Notes under the pieces: generated by a model
Seen by the model: the letters and a program-made list of their open reading frames with translations, nothing else
Told to the model about the DNA's origin: nothing
Database searches by the model: none
Program-made: the position numbers and the translations under genes
In this document: positions 32,625 through 44,783 of the stretch, one piece after another
Numbering within the stretch: position 1 is the first letter of the stretch
How the letters are laid out: every line of letters starts with the position of its first letter
Assembly: GCA_026545225.1 (NCBI GenBank)
Contig: CM048848.1
Coordinates: forward strand, 16,171,353-16,235,352
Reading direction: 5' to 3'
From: Cornus controversa
Lineage: Eukaryota > Streptophyta > Magnoliopsida > Cornales > Cornaceae
Length of the DNA stretch: 64,000 bases

Positions 32625-32909
32625 ATAATATTCTCCGCTTTTGGCTCTCCCGAACCAGAGACTTCCCAGGGAGTCACCCATCCTGGTACTACTCCCAACT
32701 AAGCACGCTTAACTATGGAGTTCTGATGGATTCATGACCAACACAACTTTAAAGCATGTTGTCATAGAAGAGTGATGAACATACATATAACACTTCACAT
32801 TCACCAGCTCAGGCGATGTGGGATCATGACACCAATAGTTTGCTAGTGTGGTAGCTCGCTCAGTGCCTCAAACCCGTCCAGATCACACTCGCCTGCAGAG
32901 GTCATCACA
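32625..32909 (-). mobile_element. Cassandra-type TRIM LTR with 5S rRNA-like core
   Basis: On the minus strand the unit starts TGTGATGACC, contains GATCCCACATCG, and then a segment nearly identical to part of plant 5S rRNA (32660-32733). Cassandra TRIMs are the known plant retroelements whose LTRs carry 5S sequence, and 285 bp fits one LTR. No internal domain or second LTR is nearby, so it is probably a solo LTR. It directly abuts the gypsy-type LTR end at 32624. Confidence 0.78.
32660..32710 (-). promoter_or_regulatory. 5S-type internal pol III promoter
   Basis: Read on the minus strand: an A-box AAGCGTGCTT (32701-32710), an intermediate element GAGTAGTACCAGGATGG (32679-32695) and a C-box-like GTGACTCCCTGGGAAGTC (32660-32677). 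These match the three 5S gene control elements with only a few changes, so TFIIIA binding is plausible. Confidence 0.7.
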
Positions 32910-33126
32910 CTTAAGCCCCTTTAGTTTGCACCTTTGTAACAAATCGAACACTATCGTCAATCAAGCGTGGTCGACAGTGATGTCATCAAACTAAAATTTC
33001 AAAATAATTGTTTTGCCCTTATAATATATGTGAAGACAGGGGCGGACCTAGCATGTGCCCCCCCTGCCCCCCGAATTTTTTTTTCTTTACCTATATATGT
33101 AAAGTTTTTTTAAATTTTCAAAAATG

Positions 33127-33144
33127 CCCCCCCCCCCCCCCCCC
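33127..33144. repeat. C18 homopolymer
   Basis: Eighteen consecutive C, preceded at 33058-33070 by further C-rich sequence. A length error in assembly is possible. Confidence 0.9.
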
Positions 33145-33182
33145 TTCAATTTATTTTTTACACTACAAATTAGATGGGATGT

Positions 33183-33447
33183 TTCATCTATTGAGTTAAT
33201 ACACTTCTTTTAGAAAGGCCCAATTCTCTTGGAGTCCAATACGTTTTATCTATTAGATTAATACACTTCTTTTAAATAGAAAGGCCCGATTCTCTTGGAG
33301 TCCAATACGTTTTATCTATTGGATTAATACACTTCTTTTAAATAGAAAGGCCCAATTCTCTTGGATTCCAATACGTTTTATCTATTGGATTAATACACTT
33401 CTTTTAAATAGAAAGGCTCAATTCTCTTCGAGCCCAATACGTTTTAG
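33183..33447. repeat. 62/66-bp tandem repeat, four copies
   Basis: The phrase TTAATACACTTCTTTTA starts at 33196, 33258, 33324 and 33390, giving periods of 62, 66 and 66. Units also share AAAGGCCCAATTCTCTTGGA and AATACGTTTTATCTATTGG with scattered changes. Confidence 0.92.
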
Positions 33448-33449
33448 AA

Positions 33450-34940
33450 AACATTAACAAAATAACGGGGGCAAGATATAACGCAACAAGCCCTTGCTCT
33501 GTTGCAGTGACACAAATGTTCCTCTTTCGTAAAGGTGTGCATCAAATCCTCTCCTCTCTCCTAACCCAAAGTTTCTATCTTTTGATCTTTTTTTTTTCTT
33601 TTCTTCTTTCTATGGACCAAATGTAATGATATTTTGATATTGATATCTTATTTTGCTTCTGACTTAAAAAGTTAATCAGTAATGGGTTTTGACCTTCAAG
33701 TTTCAATTGGGTATTTCTTAAATATTCTTAATATTTGAGAAGTACAACTCAAACTAGGACATTTAATTTACTGAATTTAGTAAAGCTCTGATTATTTAGA
33801 AAATTAGGTCATTCAGAAATAGTTAATTTTGATTTTGAATTGCCTCATTACAAAATCAAAGATGGTGTTTTACAAAGATTCATACGTTGATGCTGAATTG
33901 TTTCACCCACTTTTATGTGGGTTGAAGCATTGGGTCTTAAACCAGACATCGGGTAGGGTAGCAAGTAACAATAGAGATGCCTCTATTAGTTAAGCGCTTG
34001 GAGGGAGAGTATGATTGTTTTGACATGGCTCATAGTTCAACTAGTATTTAGATAATTTGTGTTCCACTTTAAATGAGTATTGATATGGAATTAGATTAAG
34101 AATACTACACTTCCAAGCACCATCGCCACCATACCCGCCAGTGCCACCATGGAGTGACATACCATGTTCACAAGCATTGAGTAAAATCTGCTACCATCTT
34201 ATGATCGTCCCAGACAGTGACCCCTTGAAGACCACCAAGGTCCTTGATAGTTTTGAGTACAAGCTTATACATTATATATGTATAGCTATGGCCAAAAGGG
34301 AGAAAAATAAGGTAGAGATGGAGTGCTCTTTTCAATTTCATTATCAACAACAAAGTTTAGAGGAGAATCATAAATAAAAATGAAGGCAACCAATTTCTTG
34401 CTAGAATTGGAATTTCTACCGGTCACCTCTTGGCATCTCATGGGTCGTCTAGTATACTTCAATGAAGCAACAAAAAAAATGAAAAGAGGCTTAATTTGTT
34501 CACTTCTAGCATTGGGTTTGGATTTGAATTTGATGGATGTGCTCTTAACAAGAATGAAATTAAAAACTGATCTGGCTATGAAAGAATTGTCACTGAATTG
34601 AAGAAGGAGCAAGGAAGAAAAGATCAAAAGGAACATTGAAACTATCATTAGGCAGAAGAGGAACCTTGAGGGTAGCATGTTCTTCTCTGACATTGATGAC
34701 ATTTGAAGAATCTCAATCTATTATGCTTTTATAAAATTTAACAAAACCTCAGATATTACTCTAGAGGAAGAAATGTATTCAAAGTGTGTCATTAGGAGCA
34801 AAGCAAAAACAATCTACGGCTAAAGCAACAATTCAGAAAATCACTAAAAGTAAAACAAGAACAGTTTGATTTCCTCAATCACTATAAGGAAAAAAACAGA
34901 TCCCCGAAACTAGCAGTAAATTCAATATTCTGCCTTTAAA
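33450..34940. other. No recognisable gene
   Basis: Two consecutive plus-strand open stretches (34141-34377 and 34380-34601) are out of phase with each other and resemble no family I know. They may be the remnant of a coding exon. Confidence 0.3.
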
Positions 34941-34945
34941 CCCTT

Positions 34946-35033
34946 AAGGGTTTTAAAGATTTGAACTCTTTTTATCACAGTGCAATCAGAGGGTTTGAGG
35001 AAATCCAAATGGAACCCGAACCCCACTGGTCTG

Positions 35034-35066
<33 letters not shown>

Positions 35067-35245
35067 CCTGTGATTTTAAATTTAAAAATAATTTTCAAGC
35101 AATTTTAATATAGTAAATTCCCATGATCCATTAACGGAAGTCAACGTTGTAACTATAAAGGGTTTTAAAGATTTGAACTCTTTTTATCACAGTGCAATCA
35201 GAGGGTTTGAGGAAATCCAAATGGAACCCGAACCCCACTAGTCTG

Positions 35246-35278
<33 letters not shown>

Positions 35279-35369
35279 CCTGTGATTTTAAATTTAAAAA
35301 TAATTTTCAAGCAATTTTAATATAGTAAATTCCCATGATCCATTAACGGACATCAACGTTGTAACTGTA
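34946..35369. repeat. 212-bp tandem duplication containing (TC)n(AC)n
   Basis: Copies 34946-35157 and 35158-35369 differ at only a few positions. Each carries a compound TC/AC microsatellite in its middle, of slightly different length. The high identity points to a recent event. Confidence 0.93.
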
Positions 35370-36540
35370 ATTTTTCAAAACTTAAGGGAGGTCCGTGTAT
35401 TTTTCCCTATCTTGAGGGGAGGCCAGTGTATAGGTATATAGGTATTTAGTCTCTCCCTCTGCCGTGTCCTCCACTTGGAATGCAATTATTTTGTTCTCCC
35501 ATCACTTTGAGTAGGTTATGGCCATGGCAGCCATGGACACTCTCCCACTATATTACAGTGATCATACTTTCTCTCTCTATAGTTGATCGCCCCAATTGTA
35601 TGCCATTGTTGATTATATTACGAATTTATGAATCAAAAGAAGGAAAGGACTATTTTCAAGCATGTAGCGTTTGAGCGATCTCTACGATTCATTGGTTTTC
35701 TTAACTTTTCAAATTTTCTCTGTTGTCATTGCTTCGCTAAGACAATAAAGAAATGATCATGAAATGCTAATTTTACCCTCAATTTTTTGTGAATAGACTC
35801 AAATGACCTCATTTAACCTTTTGAATCCCTTATGTAAGATTACCAAGACAACAAATTACTCATTGAATTACATTTAATATACATATCAATTAAATCTAAG
35901 TTAAATTACAATTAACCTAAATTTGAAATTAATTCACTATAATTTATATTTCTTTGAAATCATTACATATATTAAAAATTATTCCAAAGTTTATTGAATA
36001 AATAATATTTGATATATAATTTTGAATGTAGATTATATATGATTATATATTATAAAATTTATTAATATATAATTCAAGTGGTTTTACTAATAAAAAAATT
36101 TATTAATATATATTCGATGCGAAATGTAACATATACTTGCAAATCCGAGTCCAAATCTATATTCTAAAGTCAGAGTCCTATCCAAATCCAAGTTTGAGAT
36201 GGATAATCCAAACAAAGACAAACAAATAAAATACATCTGGATTTGGGCCAAGCCAGATAAAATTCATACCCTGCTTCGATTTTTATTTTGCATTTCAGTG
36301 AGTAAGTTGTGATGAAACCCTACAAATTTTCTCGGGTTTTAGGTCCTGATCAGACCAAATTAAACAAGCTAAGCAATATGTAAACGATATATATCAAAAA
36401 TTAAATATAAAGGAGCAGCACTGAATGCAAATAGATTGACAGTGAAAGGTTCATAATTTAGAGAGAGAGAGAAAAAAAAAAAAAAAAACAAAGTGATTAT
36501 AAGCTTTGAAACATATGAGAGCAAATTGCAAGTATGAGAT
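35370..36540. other. Intergenic AT-rich sequence
   Basis: No coding or RNA feature is recognised. A long A run near 36472-36488 and GA-rich sequence precede the candidate exon on the minus strand. Confidence 0.4.
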
Positions 36541-36542
36541 TG

Positions 36543-36666
36543 GTTGAGTTCTAACCTTTCGCAGGCAAAACAAGCTTCGAGTTCTTGCAGAGAAGAAGCT
36601 CCCAATCTTCAATTTTGGTGCGAAGGGCTTTGCCGTTAATGGAGGTTTGGAAAGACTTAAGTACCA
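36543..36666 (-). CDS. Candidate first exon, unknown protein
   Basis: From an ATG near 36666 the minus strand reads 'MVLKSFQTSINGKALRTKIE' and continues 'DWELLLCKNSKLVLPAKG' up to a possible donor AAAG|GTTAG near 36556. The amino-acid composition looks coding, but I do not recognise the family and see no later exon downstream. A plus-strand leader-like region starts about 50 bp away, so the two could share a bidirectional promoter. It may equally be a leftover of a dead gene. Confidence 0.35.
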
Positions 36667-37259
36667 TAACAGAGAGAAATTAAAAATTACAAAAAGACTA
36701 AAAAGGACAAAAAGAATGGTGTCGCTCGGTTGCCCTCACTTTCACTCCATTTCTTCCTCCACCATTTACCTCTTCACCTCCTAACCAAAACCCTAAAGCC
36801 AACTCTTTGAGACCATTCCTCATCTTCTTCAGCGACAAGCACTCCTCTTACCTATGGAGGCATTATCATGGCAGCGACATTCTATAGGTGAGTTCAATCA
36901 TACCCAGCAACTATATTTATTCCAATTTTATGTTTAAATAGCATTCGAGCTCTTGAACCTCAAAGCTTCACATTGAAATCGAGCTCAACAGTGCTACCCT
37001 CACTTTAGAGCTCAGCGAATCTCTTTGCATGCTTATTGAGTACTTGATATTCAGTTTGTTTCTATTCATATGCCACCACCCACTATTCATATCCTATACA
37101 AGAAGACCCACGGGAGTTTTGAATATAGAGATTTTTTTAATTCAAGAAGAGAGACCCAAATAGAGATAAAAAGAAACCCACTTGGAGAGAGAGAGAGAGA
37201 GAGAAAGAGAGAGTGAGAGAGGATGATGATATGATTGATTAGATCACTTTCACTCCTTT

Positions 37260-38843
37260 CCAAGGATGTCAGAATCGGGATTCTACGTAGGATCGGTGGG
37301 GGTTCCATAGAATCGGAATCGTAGAATGGGATCGTGAATCGTAAGATTCTACAAAACTAGTAGGAAAATAGTTCAAACTAACTTTTTAAACAATAAACCA
37401 GGATGAAACAGTCCAGATTCAAAAAGATGAATTAGAAAGAGACTTAAAACCCAATCAAATTTTGAACACATTCCCATATTTCTCGATTCAAATGAAGCAA
37501 TGACTACTATCACTCTCAGATCCAACTTCCTTTGATGTTCAGGCTGAAGTAATACAATCAATTATTTATACATAAAACATTGAATCGTCCAAAAAATACT
37601 GCACATACACACAAGATGAGCTTTCACTGCCCAAACCCAACTTCAATATAATTAAACAAAAATTGTTACATAGACACAGAACATAAGTGAGTTGTTTACT
37701 GATTGAAGTTGATTTAGATTCAGACTAGTATCACTATACAACTGGCCAAGACCCATCCTAATTAAGCAAGCAAACTATCATCACCATTTAATATAGCATA
37801 CCAAGATCGAAAACTGCAAGTTCGGAACTTTTTATTCTTTTTTTCAATGTAACACAATAGTTGAAATAACTTGTCAAAATAATTTTAAAACACGGATCAA
37901 TTTGATTTTTTTTTCAGCACTAGATCTCCATCTAATATTCTAATTGCCCACTGATACAGCTACAAAAAAGTTCTGCTCAACAGAATAACAGCTAAATTTG
38001 CAAAACAATTAACATGAAACACTCAAGTCTGAATTACAGAGGAATGAACCTTAAAGGCTTAAACAGAGGAATAAACAGAGAAAAAAAATCGAGGACTTGG
38101 TGTATGCATGATTCCTCAATTATTTATCAAAAAAGAAAACAGAGGAATAAAAGAGGAATGAGCCCTAAAGGCTAAAAAGGAGGAATAACCAGAGGAAAAA
38201 AAAACAGAGAGAGAAGTGGAGAACCAAGTTCCAACCAGCAAGAAGAAAATATCTAAAGAGAGAGAGAAAAGAGAGAAGTGGAGAAGATGTACCTTTGGAG
38301 ATTGGGTTAAGAAGAGGCTACTGAATAGCTTGATTTCTAAAAGAGAGAGTAACTTGGAGTAAATCTGGAGCTTGTCGGAGCTGTGCTGGAGGGCTTGGAG
38401 GGCGTCAGAGCTTGCCAGAGTTGTTGGAGAACTTGGAGTTGTTGCTACTTACTGCTGTTCAAGTTCGAGTTCGCAAAAGGGACGACAATCGCAAGAACTT
38501 AGGGCATCTTTTATTTTGCTTCTTTCCTTTTTCCTTTATTTTTAGCTTTTATAACCTTTTTTGGGGTGAAGTATGTTGGGCTTTTATTTAAAAGAAGTCC
38601 ATTGCCCACAAACTCACACAAAACGGCCCAACGTGCTTTAAAAATAGCCCAAAATAGGACATAACATAGAATTGCTGGAATCGTACAGAATTGTACGATT
38701 CCACGATTCAACTCACGATTCCAGCGATTCTACCCCCGATCCTACTCAAACAGCGATTTAGATGCGATTCCAATCGTTTTGGTAAATTTGGATCGTAGAA
38801 TCGTGCGATTCTACAAGTTGGATCGCGATTTTAACAACCTTAG
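37260..38843. mobile_element. 1.6-kb TIR element with AATCG subterminal repeats
   Basis: The left end reads CCAAGGATGTCAGAATCG and the right end, reversed, CTAAGGTTGTTAAAATCG (13 of 18 match). Both ends carry many GAATCG/CGATTC motifs, several as palindromes, as in hAT elements with clustered subterminal binding sites. No TSD is clear and no transposase is encoded, so it would be non-autonomous. The middle (38300-38500) is G-rich, non-coding and unrecognised. Confidence 0.55.
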
Positions 38844-39440
38844 AATATACCATAAAATTTTAGAATATCAGTGTATGTTTTCTTCTTATGATCTCCCTAG
38901 TGATAACTAGATTTTTCCCTACTAACATTTAAAAAGGGAAGTGGGATACCCGGGCCTTCAATAGCCTTGGTCAACTAACTTCACTACGTAGAACTAGAAG
39001 CCGTGTAGAAACAATGTGTACGCTGCAATCGAGCTGAGCTCTTGGCTGTTCGAGCTCGAGATCAAGCTCAACAATCAAACTTTAGTTCAAGCTTAGATAT
39101 GAGTGTTCGATTTCAACTCGAACATTACTTCCTAGTTTGAACTTAGGTTGAGCCCAGATACGAGTATTTGAGATTGAGTGATATGGCTCATTTGGTCAAT
39201 TTCTAGTTCAAATTTGAGCTCATTATCAAGCTTGAAACAAAACAGATAACGTGAAATTTTGATATAAATCCAAACCGGCCATGACAAACAAGTTAGAACA
39301 CTAGTTTTATACAATTTGAGTGTATAGAGACTAGTTGCAACTAGATAAGGCTATAGGAACGTGTATGGCCTAGAATAAAATGTGTTCTAGTTTTACACAC
39401 TAGAATATATTCTAGTAAAATGTATATATATGTGGCAATG
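38844..39440. other. Intergenic with GAGCTCGA-type repeat
   Basis: Around 39020-39240 are many GAGCTCGAG/AAGCTCAA phrases that resemble 44070-44210 (CTGCAATCGAGCCGAG). They probably derive from one subterminal repeat family. No gene. Confidence 0.4.
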
Positions 39441-39448
39441 ACGAATTG

Positions 39449-40374
39449 CTAGGAAGCACAGACACGCCTAAAAAGGCAAAGAACCCGTGTCAAACAAGTG
39501 TCGGACACAGACACGTGTCTGAATTTTTTTATTTTTTTGAATTTTCGGGCACGACGCGGACACGCCATGAATTTTCGAACACGGCACGGACAAATGTTGG
39601 ACACGCCAAATTGTTTTTTTCTCTTTTTCCTCTTGTTTTTATGAATCTTTTCCCTTCCATGAATTATTACTTTATTTTTCACTAATCCCTAATTCTTGTT
39701 CTAACAAAACTCTAATTTTCTTTGTTTCTTTGCTTTTTTTCTCTTTCTTTTTCCTCTTTCTTCTTTTCCTCTTTCTTTCTTTCTTTTTTCCGAGTAAGTT
39801 GAAATGATGTTTAAATGATAAGACCAGTTTTTATTTTAATGTCTCGTTTTGATTTGGTTTTATGACTTTGTGACTCTTTCTTTCTTTCTTTTTCCTAGCA
39901 AAACACAAGTTCTAAAAAGGTTGTTTTAACAATTCAATTACAGCTCATCTCATCTCTTCATCTTTGTTATTTTCTGCTCCTCTTTCTCTTACTATACAAC
40001 TGCTATCTTTTACATGTGACTTTCTGATGATACTTTTGTATTTTGAGTAAGTTGAAATAATGTTTAAATGATAAGACTAGTTTTTATTTTAATGTCTCGT
40101 TTTGATTTGGTTTTATGACTTTGTGACATCGTTCTTTTATAATTATTGTTGCTGTGGAGTAGATTCAATTGTATACTTGTGACTTATTACTTGTGAATTT
40201 TTTCTTTGTTAGGTTGACGAAAAATAATATTACTCTTAATTTTTTAAAGTACAACATCATATATTATATAAATATATATATTTATTATTTGTCGTGTCCC
40301 CGCCGTGTTCGTGTCCTAATTTTTTAGGATTTGCCGTGTCTGTGTCATGTCATTTCCATTTCCATGCTTCTTAG
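39449..40374. mobile_element. hAT-like non-autonomous element, 926 bp
   Basis: The left end is CTAGGAAGCACAGACACG and the right end, reversed, CTAAGAAGCATGG. Flanks ACGAATTG (39441-39448) and ACAAATTG (40375-40382) form an 8-bp TSD with one change. Both ends are rich in GACACG/CGTGTC motifs. An internal 83-bp direct repeat occurs at 39792-39874 and 40045-40127, differing at two bases. No coding sequence. Confidence 0.68.
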
Positions 40375-40399
40375 ACAAATTGTATGGTGATGATCTTCA

Positions 40400-41065
40400 A
40401 TTTTAGGATGGAGGAACTGATATAATATTAATTTAACAAATGGATTCCTAGAGGATACTTTGCTTGTAAATCATGAGTAGTGGCAAATTGAAGATATAGA
40501 ATGGGGAATTGCTAATCAAATGATTTTCCGAAGTCTTGCAGGTGATCAGTGGATTAGCTCTCTAGAAATGATAAAGACCGTGACAAAATTACTTATCAAT
40601 ATCTGATAAATGCAATGGAATACTAAAGCTGAAAGCATAGTGGACCCCGATAGGTGTCTGATAAATGCAATACTAAAACTGAAGTATAGTAGACCCAGTA
40701 AAAGCTGACAAGATTCCTAACTGACTGCACCCTCATCCAGCACACGACGAAATGAATCTGTCAGAGCATCTATCTCATCAACACGGAGAAGATAAGAATA
40801 ATCAAAATTATTGTCTTTTAAGATAAGAAGGAATTTGCTTTATTAAAGTTGTTAAAGCATCTTTTATTCTAGGTCATACATGTTCCTATACCTTTATCTT
40901 GTTTTGTCTATATAAGTGGTGATGGGTAAGCTATAGAGATCAGTGTGCCTTATGCTTGTTTTCTCTCTTGTTCTATAGTTTTCTGAATCCAGTGTGTTAG
41001 TGTTTGCAATATATTCGAGTGAAAAACCAGTGTGTTCTATATTCTGTAAAGGTATCAGAATATAC
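40400..41065 (+). mobile_element. Possible Copia-type LTR remnant with PBS-like site
   Basis: A TATA box (TCTATATAAG near 40907) is followed at about 41050 by GGTATCAGAAT, close to the TGGTATCAGAGC primer site complementary to initiator tRNA-Met. Nothing like gag follows. The left end of the LTR could not be fixed. Confidence 0.4.
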
Positions 41066-41339
41066 AACTAGCTAAGCCTATTCATGAACATGTATCCAAG
41101 TCTAACAAGCTAAGCCATGAGGTCTTCCGTCTTGGCTTGTTTATTACATGAGTTCATTTACTTAGAAAAAGTGGTTGAACTAAGCTGTTTTCAAATCGAG
41201 GCCGACCACGTTAAAAAATTTATGGACCCTTTAGAAGACTGAATAGATCAGAAAAGCACATTGAAAATCTGAGTTTTGAACGTTTATGAGAGGTAGGAGA
41301 TGAACTGGAGACAATGAAACTAAGGTCTCGTTTGATTGA

Positions 41340-41522
41340 GAAAATTTAAGAGAAAAGGAAGGAAAGGATAAAGAAGAATAGCTTATCTTGTGTTTGTTTT
41401 AAAAAAGAGGGAAAGGAAAGGATTAGGAGGGATAACCTAGTCCTTCGAATAGTAGTTTTGTTGTTCTTCCTAAAGTGGGAGAATTTGAAGGAAAAGGATA
41501 CGAGAGTCAAGTGATTGCACAA

Positions 41523-41560
<38 letters not shown>

Positions 41561-42200
41561 CATTTAAGGTTAGTGTTTGAATTTCCCGCCCAAAAAATTT
41601 CATCATCTAACGGTCAAAAATGCTTAAAAAACTCATCTGACGATTCAAAATATCTATGCCTATCTACGGTCTAAAATTACTCTCCCTATCTTCAATCAAC
41701 AGTCACGATTTACTCCCACCTAAATTCAAATTTAAACTTTCACCTACCCTCACTCTATCTCTATATCACTCTCCCACCCATTCATTTCTTTTATTTGTTT
41801 TCTCTCTCCTCTCATCTCACTCACTACTTCCACCACCATCAACTTCATCAAATAACCATATTATATTAGTTTGTTTTATATATCTATTTATTGGCAGACC
41901 GAAGGAAAGGGAGAAGAAGGGCTGAGTTCTGATTAATAGATGGTTTATGGTTTTGAAACTGTTTCTTTCACATGTAACTCTTGCTCTGCATTGTTTTTCA
42001 TTAATAGAATTCTTCATTGAAGGATTACATTTGTTTAGTTCTGGTTTTCTTAGATTCTCAAGCTAGGGAGCTTTTATATTATATACCTTTTGGCTCAAGT
42101 TCTGGTTTTCAGTTTTTGTTATTCTCAATTTTTAAGCATTCATCAAATCTATTGGAATAATTTGTCATTCCAAATTATTCCTAGATTTTGTTGCAGTGTC
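41340..42200. other. Intergenic with (TA)n tract
   Basis: A TA microsatellite lies at about 41526-41559. Small Ser/Leu-rich open stretches around it are unrecognised. Confidence 0.4.
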
Positions 42201-42205
42201 GGTAA

Positions 42206-42733
42206 TTGTCAAGGTTGCAATGTAGAATTTTTGGTGGGATGGATAGATTTGTGAAATTTTTGAGCCGATCCACTCCACCACCATCAACCTTCATCTGCCA
42301 CCATGACCGGGCACAACTACTGCCAAACAGCCGCACCACCACCTTCCACCGCAAGCTCCAGCCAATCCACCACCATATAGCAGCCACCACACCTCCTACC
42401 ATGGCTGCCACCAACCGAAAGACCCACTTCTGCCAAGCTCATCTACACCACCATTTCTTCGACGCTAAGCCACCACAACAGAGCTCCGGTCATCAACCAC
42501 CTTCAACTCCACCACAGTCCACCCCACCCGTTGTCACTACGACCTTCACCATGGCAGCCGAGCTCAACAACCAGCACCATCAACCTTCACAAACACCACC
42601 GGAGCAAACCCACTTCAGCCACCAGCAACCTCCACCCACAGCCTACTCCACTTCAGCCGACCCCAAGCTGCCCTTTTGGTCTCCATCTTCACCCACTGCC
42701 GTCAACATCTCCTCCATCATCATAACCACTTGA
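42206..42733 (+). CDS. Hypothetical Pro/His/Thr/Ser-rich ORF
   Basis: A 175-codon open frame with strong CCA/CAC repetition. There is no domain; the protein would be a low-complexity chain of Pro, His, Thr and Ser. An AG acceptor-like sequence (TTGTTGCAG) stands near 42190. It may be a spurious frame in a C-rich transposon leader. Base composition differs sharply from the AT-rich neighbours. Confidence 0.25.
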   Translation: MSRLQCRIFGGMDRFVKFLSRSTPPPSTFICHHDRAQLLPNSRTTTFHRKLQPIHHHIAATTPPTMAATNRKTHFCQAHLHHHFFDAKPPQQSSGHQPPSTPPQSTPPVVTTTFTMAAELNNQHHQPSQTPPEQTHFSHQQPPPTAYSTSADPKLPFWSPSSPTAVNISSIIITT

Positions 42734-42739
42734 AGCCAC

Positions 42740-44009
42740 CATGCAGAGAGAAGACCCAGTAATTGCCAGTCAATGGTCTCTCTATCTCCACATCACTCTC
42801 TCTATCTCTCTCTCTCCCACGTGTGGCTCTCTGTCTCTACGTACATCACTCAATCTCTATAGATATTACTTTCTCACGCAACACCCAAATGATGAATGGG
42901 TGTAATAATTAAATAAATCAAAAGCAAGAAGAAAAGATTTGGTTAGGTGGGTGGGTGTGTAGACCCCTTAATTGGCAGCTTTTCTTTTTTGCCTTTTTTA
43001 TTTCCTATTTTGTGAGTGTTGTCCAAAGGTTGGCTTGAAGAGTATGGGAAAGCAGAATCTTGCTCATGAATTTGGTTCTCATCTCATTCTTTACTAAAAT
43101 AAAAAATAAATATATTTAAATATTTTAGAAAACAGACAAATATGGAGTAAACTGGCTCGAGAAGTGTAAAGAGCTTGGCTCATGAGCTAATTTCCATGGA
43201 CAAGCATGCTATTCCATATAAAATCATTAGAAATTAATTATGCATTGGCTTTCTCAAAAACTTGCTAAATTGATTTTAACAAATTGCTACAGTTTCTAAA
43301 TTATTTCTGAGGAATAAGATCCTGATGTCATTCAAAGACAATTTATGGTTGAGTTCATTTAATGAAATGCCTCTAAAGTAAAATTTTCTACATCCCATTA
43401 AAATATTATGTCAACTAATAGGTTATGGTTTAAATAAAATCAATTCAACCTTCACTTTCAAAGTCTAAACTCCCTCGATACAAACTCATTGACAATAATG
43501 ACAGTGATAAACATCCCTACACTAATTTTGTGTTATTTAAGTCTGAAAAGAACCCATGTCTAATTGTCTCCATCCTTTAGCCAAAGTTATCTTATGCCGC
43601 ATTTTGACTTCCCATGTAAATAAATCGATCCAATCATAAGCTACTTTAGGATTTTGAATTGAGCACATTTTATTTTTTCGAGTATTTAGGTAAGCATATT
43701 CATTTTTCTCAACATTGATTCTTTTAACCATAGAACATCCAAAAGCATCCTTAATCAATCCAACTTCATTAGGCATTTTGATCCAATTTCTGTTACTAGA
43801 AACTCAAAGTGTAATCCACCTTTAAAGTATGTATTGAATAGAAATATTATGAATTAATGTCTTCATTTTTGCATTTATTATTTTGGTTTAATTCAAGTTA
43901 AACCTAAAAAGGTAAGTCTCCCTCACGTTAATTATATAAAATTAACATTTATTTCAGTTTAATAATTTTTTATTTTATTTATAGTGCCGTAGGCACAGGC
44001 AATACGCTA

Positions 44010-44043
<34 letters not shown>

Positions 44044-44783
44044 AGACGGGGCTTTCCCATTTCAAATATGTTTAGGGCTGCAATCGAGCCGAGTAGTGGC
44101 GTGTTTGAGCTCGGCTCGGCAGTGTAGGAGGGTGTTCTAGCTCCAACCTATGTGTTCGAGCTCGGCTTGATCAGGTTCACGAGCTTTTCGAGCTCGGCTC
44201 GAAACTCGTATAGAGATACAGATATTACACACACATGCACAGATCTATCGTACACATATTACACACACGCATATGCACGATGCACATATCGGTCTAAAAC
44301 TAAATTTCCATCAAAAGATATTTCATTCAAAATTATAAAAAGTAGAATACCTGGAAAACCACCGATCTCGTCAAAGCCACTCCTCCGATCTCACCAAAGC
44401 CATCGTCACCATCCTCCCATGCCACGAGAGAGAGAGAGCAAACACAAAATGCAGATCGGCAGTCGTGACTTGGGACTTAGGATGTAGAGAGAGGAGTGCG
44501 GGACGTGCGGCTAGGGTTTAGAGTAATTCAGTGGTTAAAGAATATATATGGATGGGCTTTCATAACATGGGCTTAGGTTTGAGCTATGTTAATTCTCTTG
44601 GACTTGGTCCATTTTATTTTTAAAAAGTTTGGTAATTCATTTTATTGATTTGGTTGGGCTGGACTAAAGTTATAACTTTAAAGAATATGCTTGTGATTGG
44701 GTGGGCAAATGGATGGCCTGTGATTGGGTTGTGCTGGACTAAACTTATAAGTTTAAAAGAAAATAAATGGCCTAAATTTAGAT
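42740..44783. other. Intergenic, no gene recognised
   Basis: Contains a TC-rich tract near 42780-42820, AT-rich sequence, a short (TG)n(TA)n tract near 44010-44042 and, at 44070-44210, the CGAGCTCGGCTCG repeat also seen in part near 39020. No coding exon. Confidence 0.4.

Noticed and set aside
32660..32733. A functional 5S rRNA gene
   Set aside because: Only part of the 5S sequence is present and it sits within TRIM LTR sequence, so a Cassandra-type LTR explains it better.
33183..33447. CRISPR-like array
   Set aside because: Units are contiguous diverged tandem repeats without unique spacers, in a plant nuclear context.
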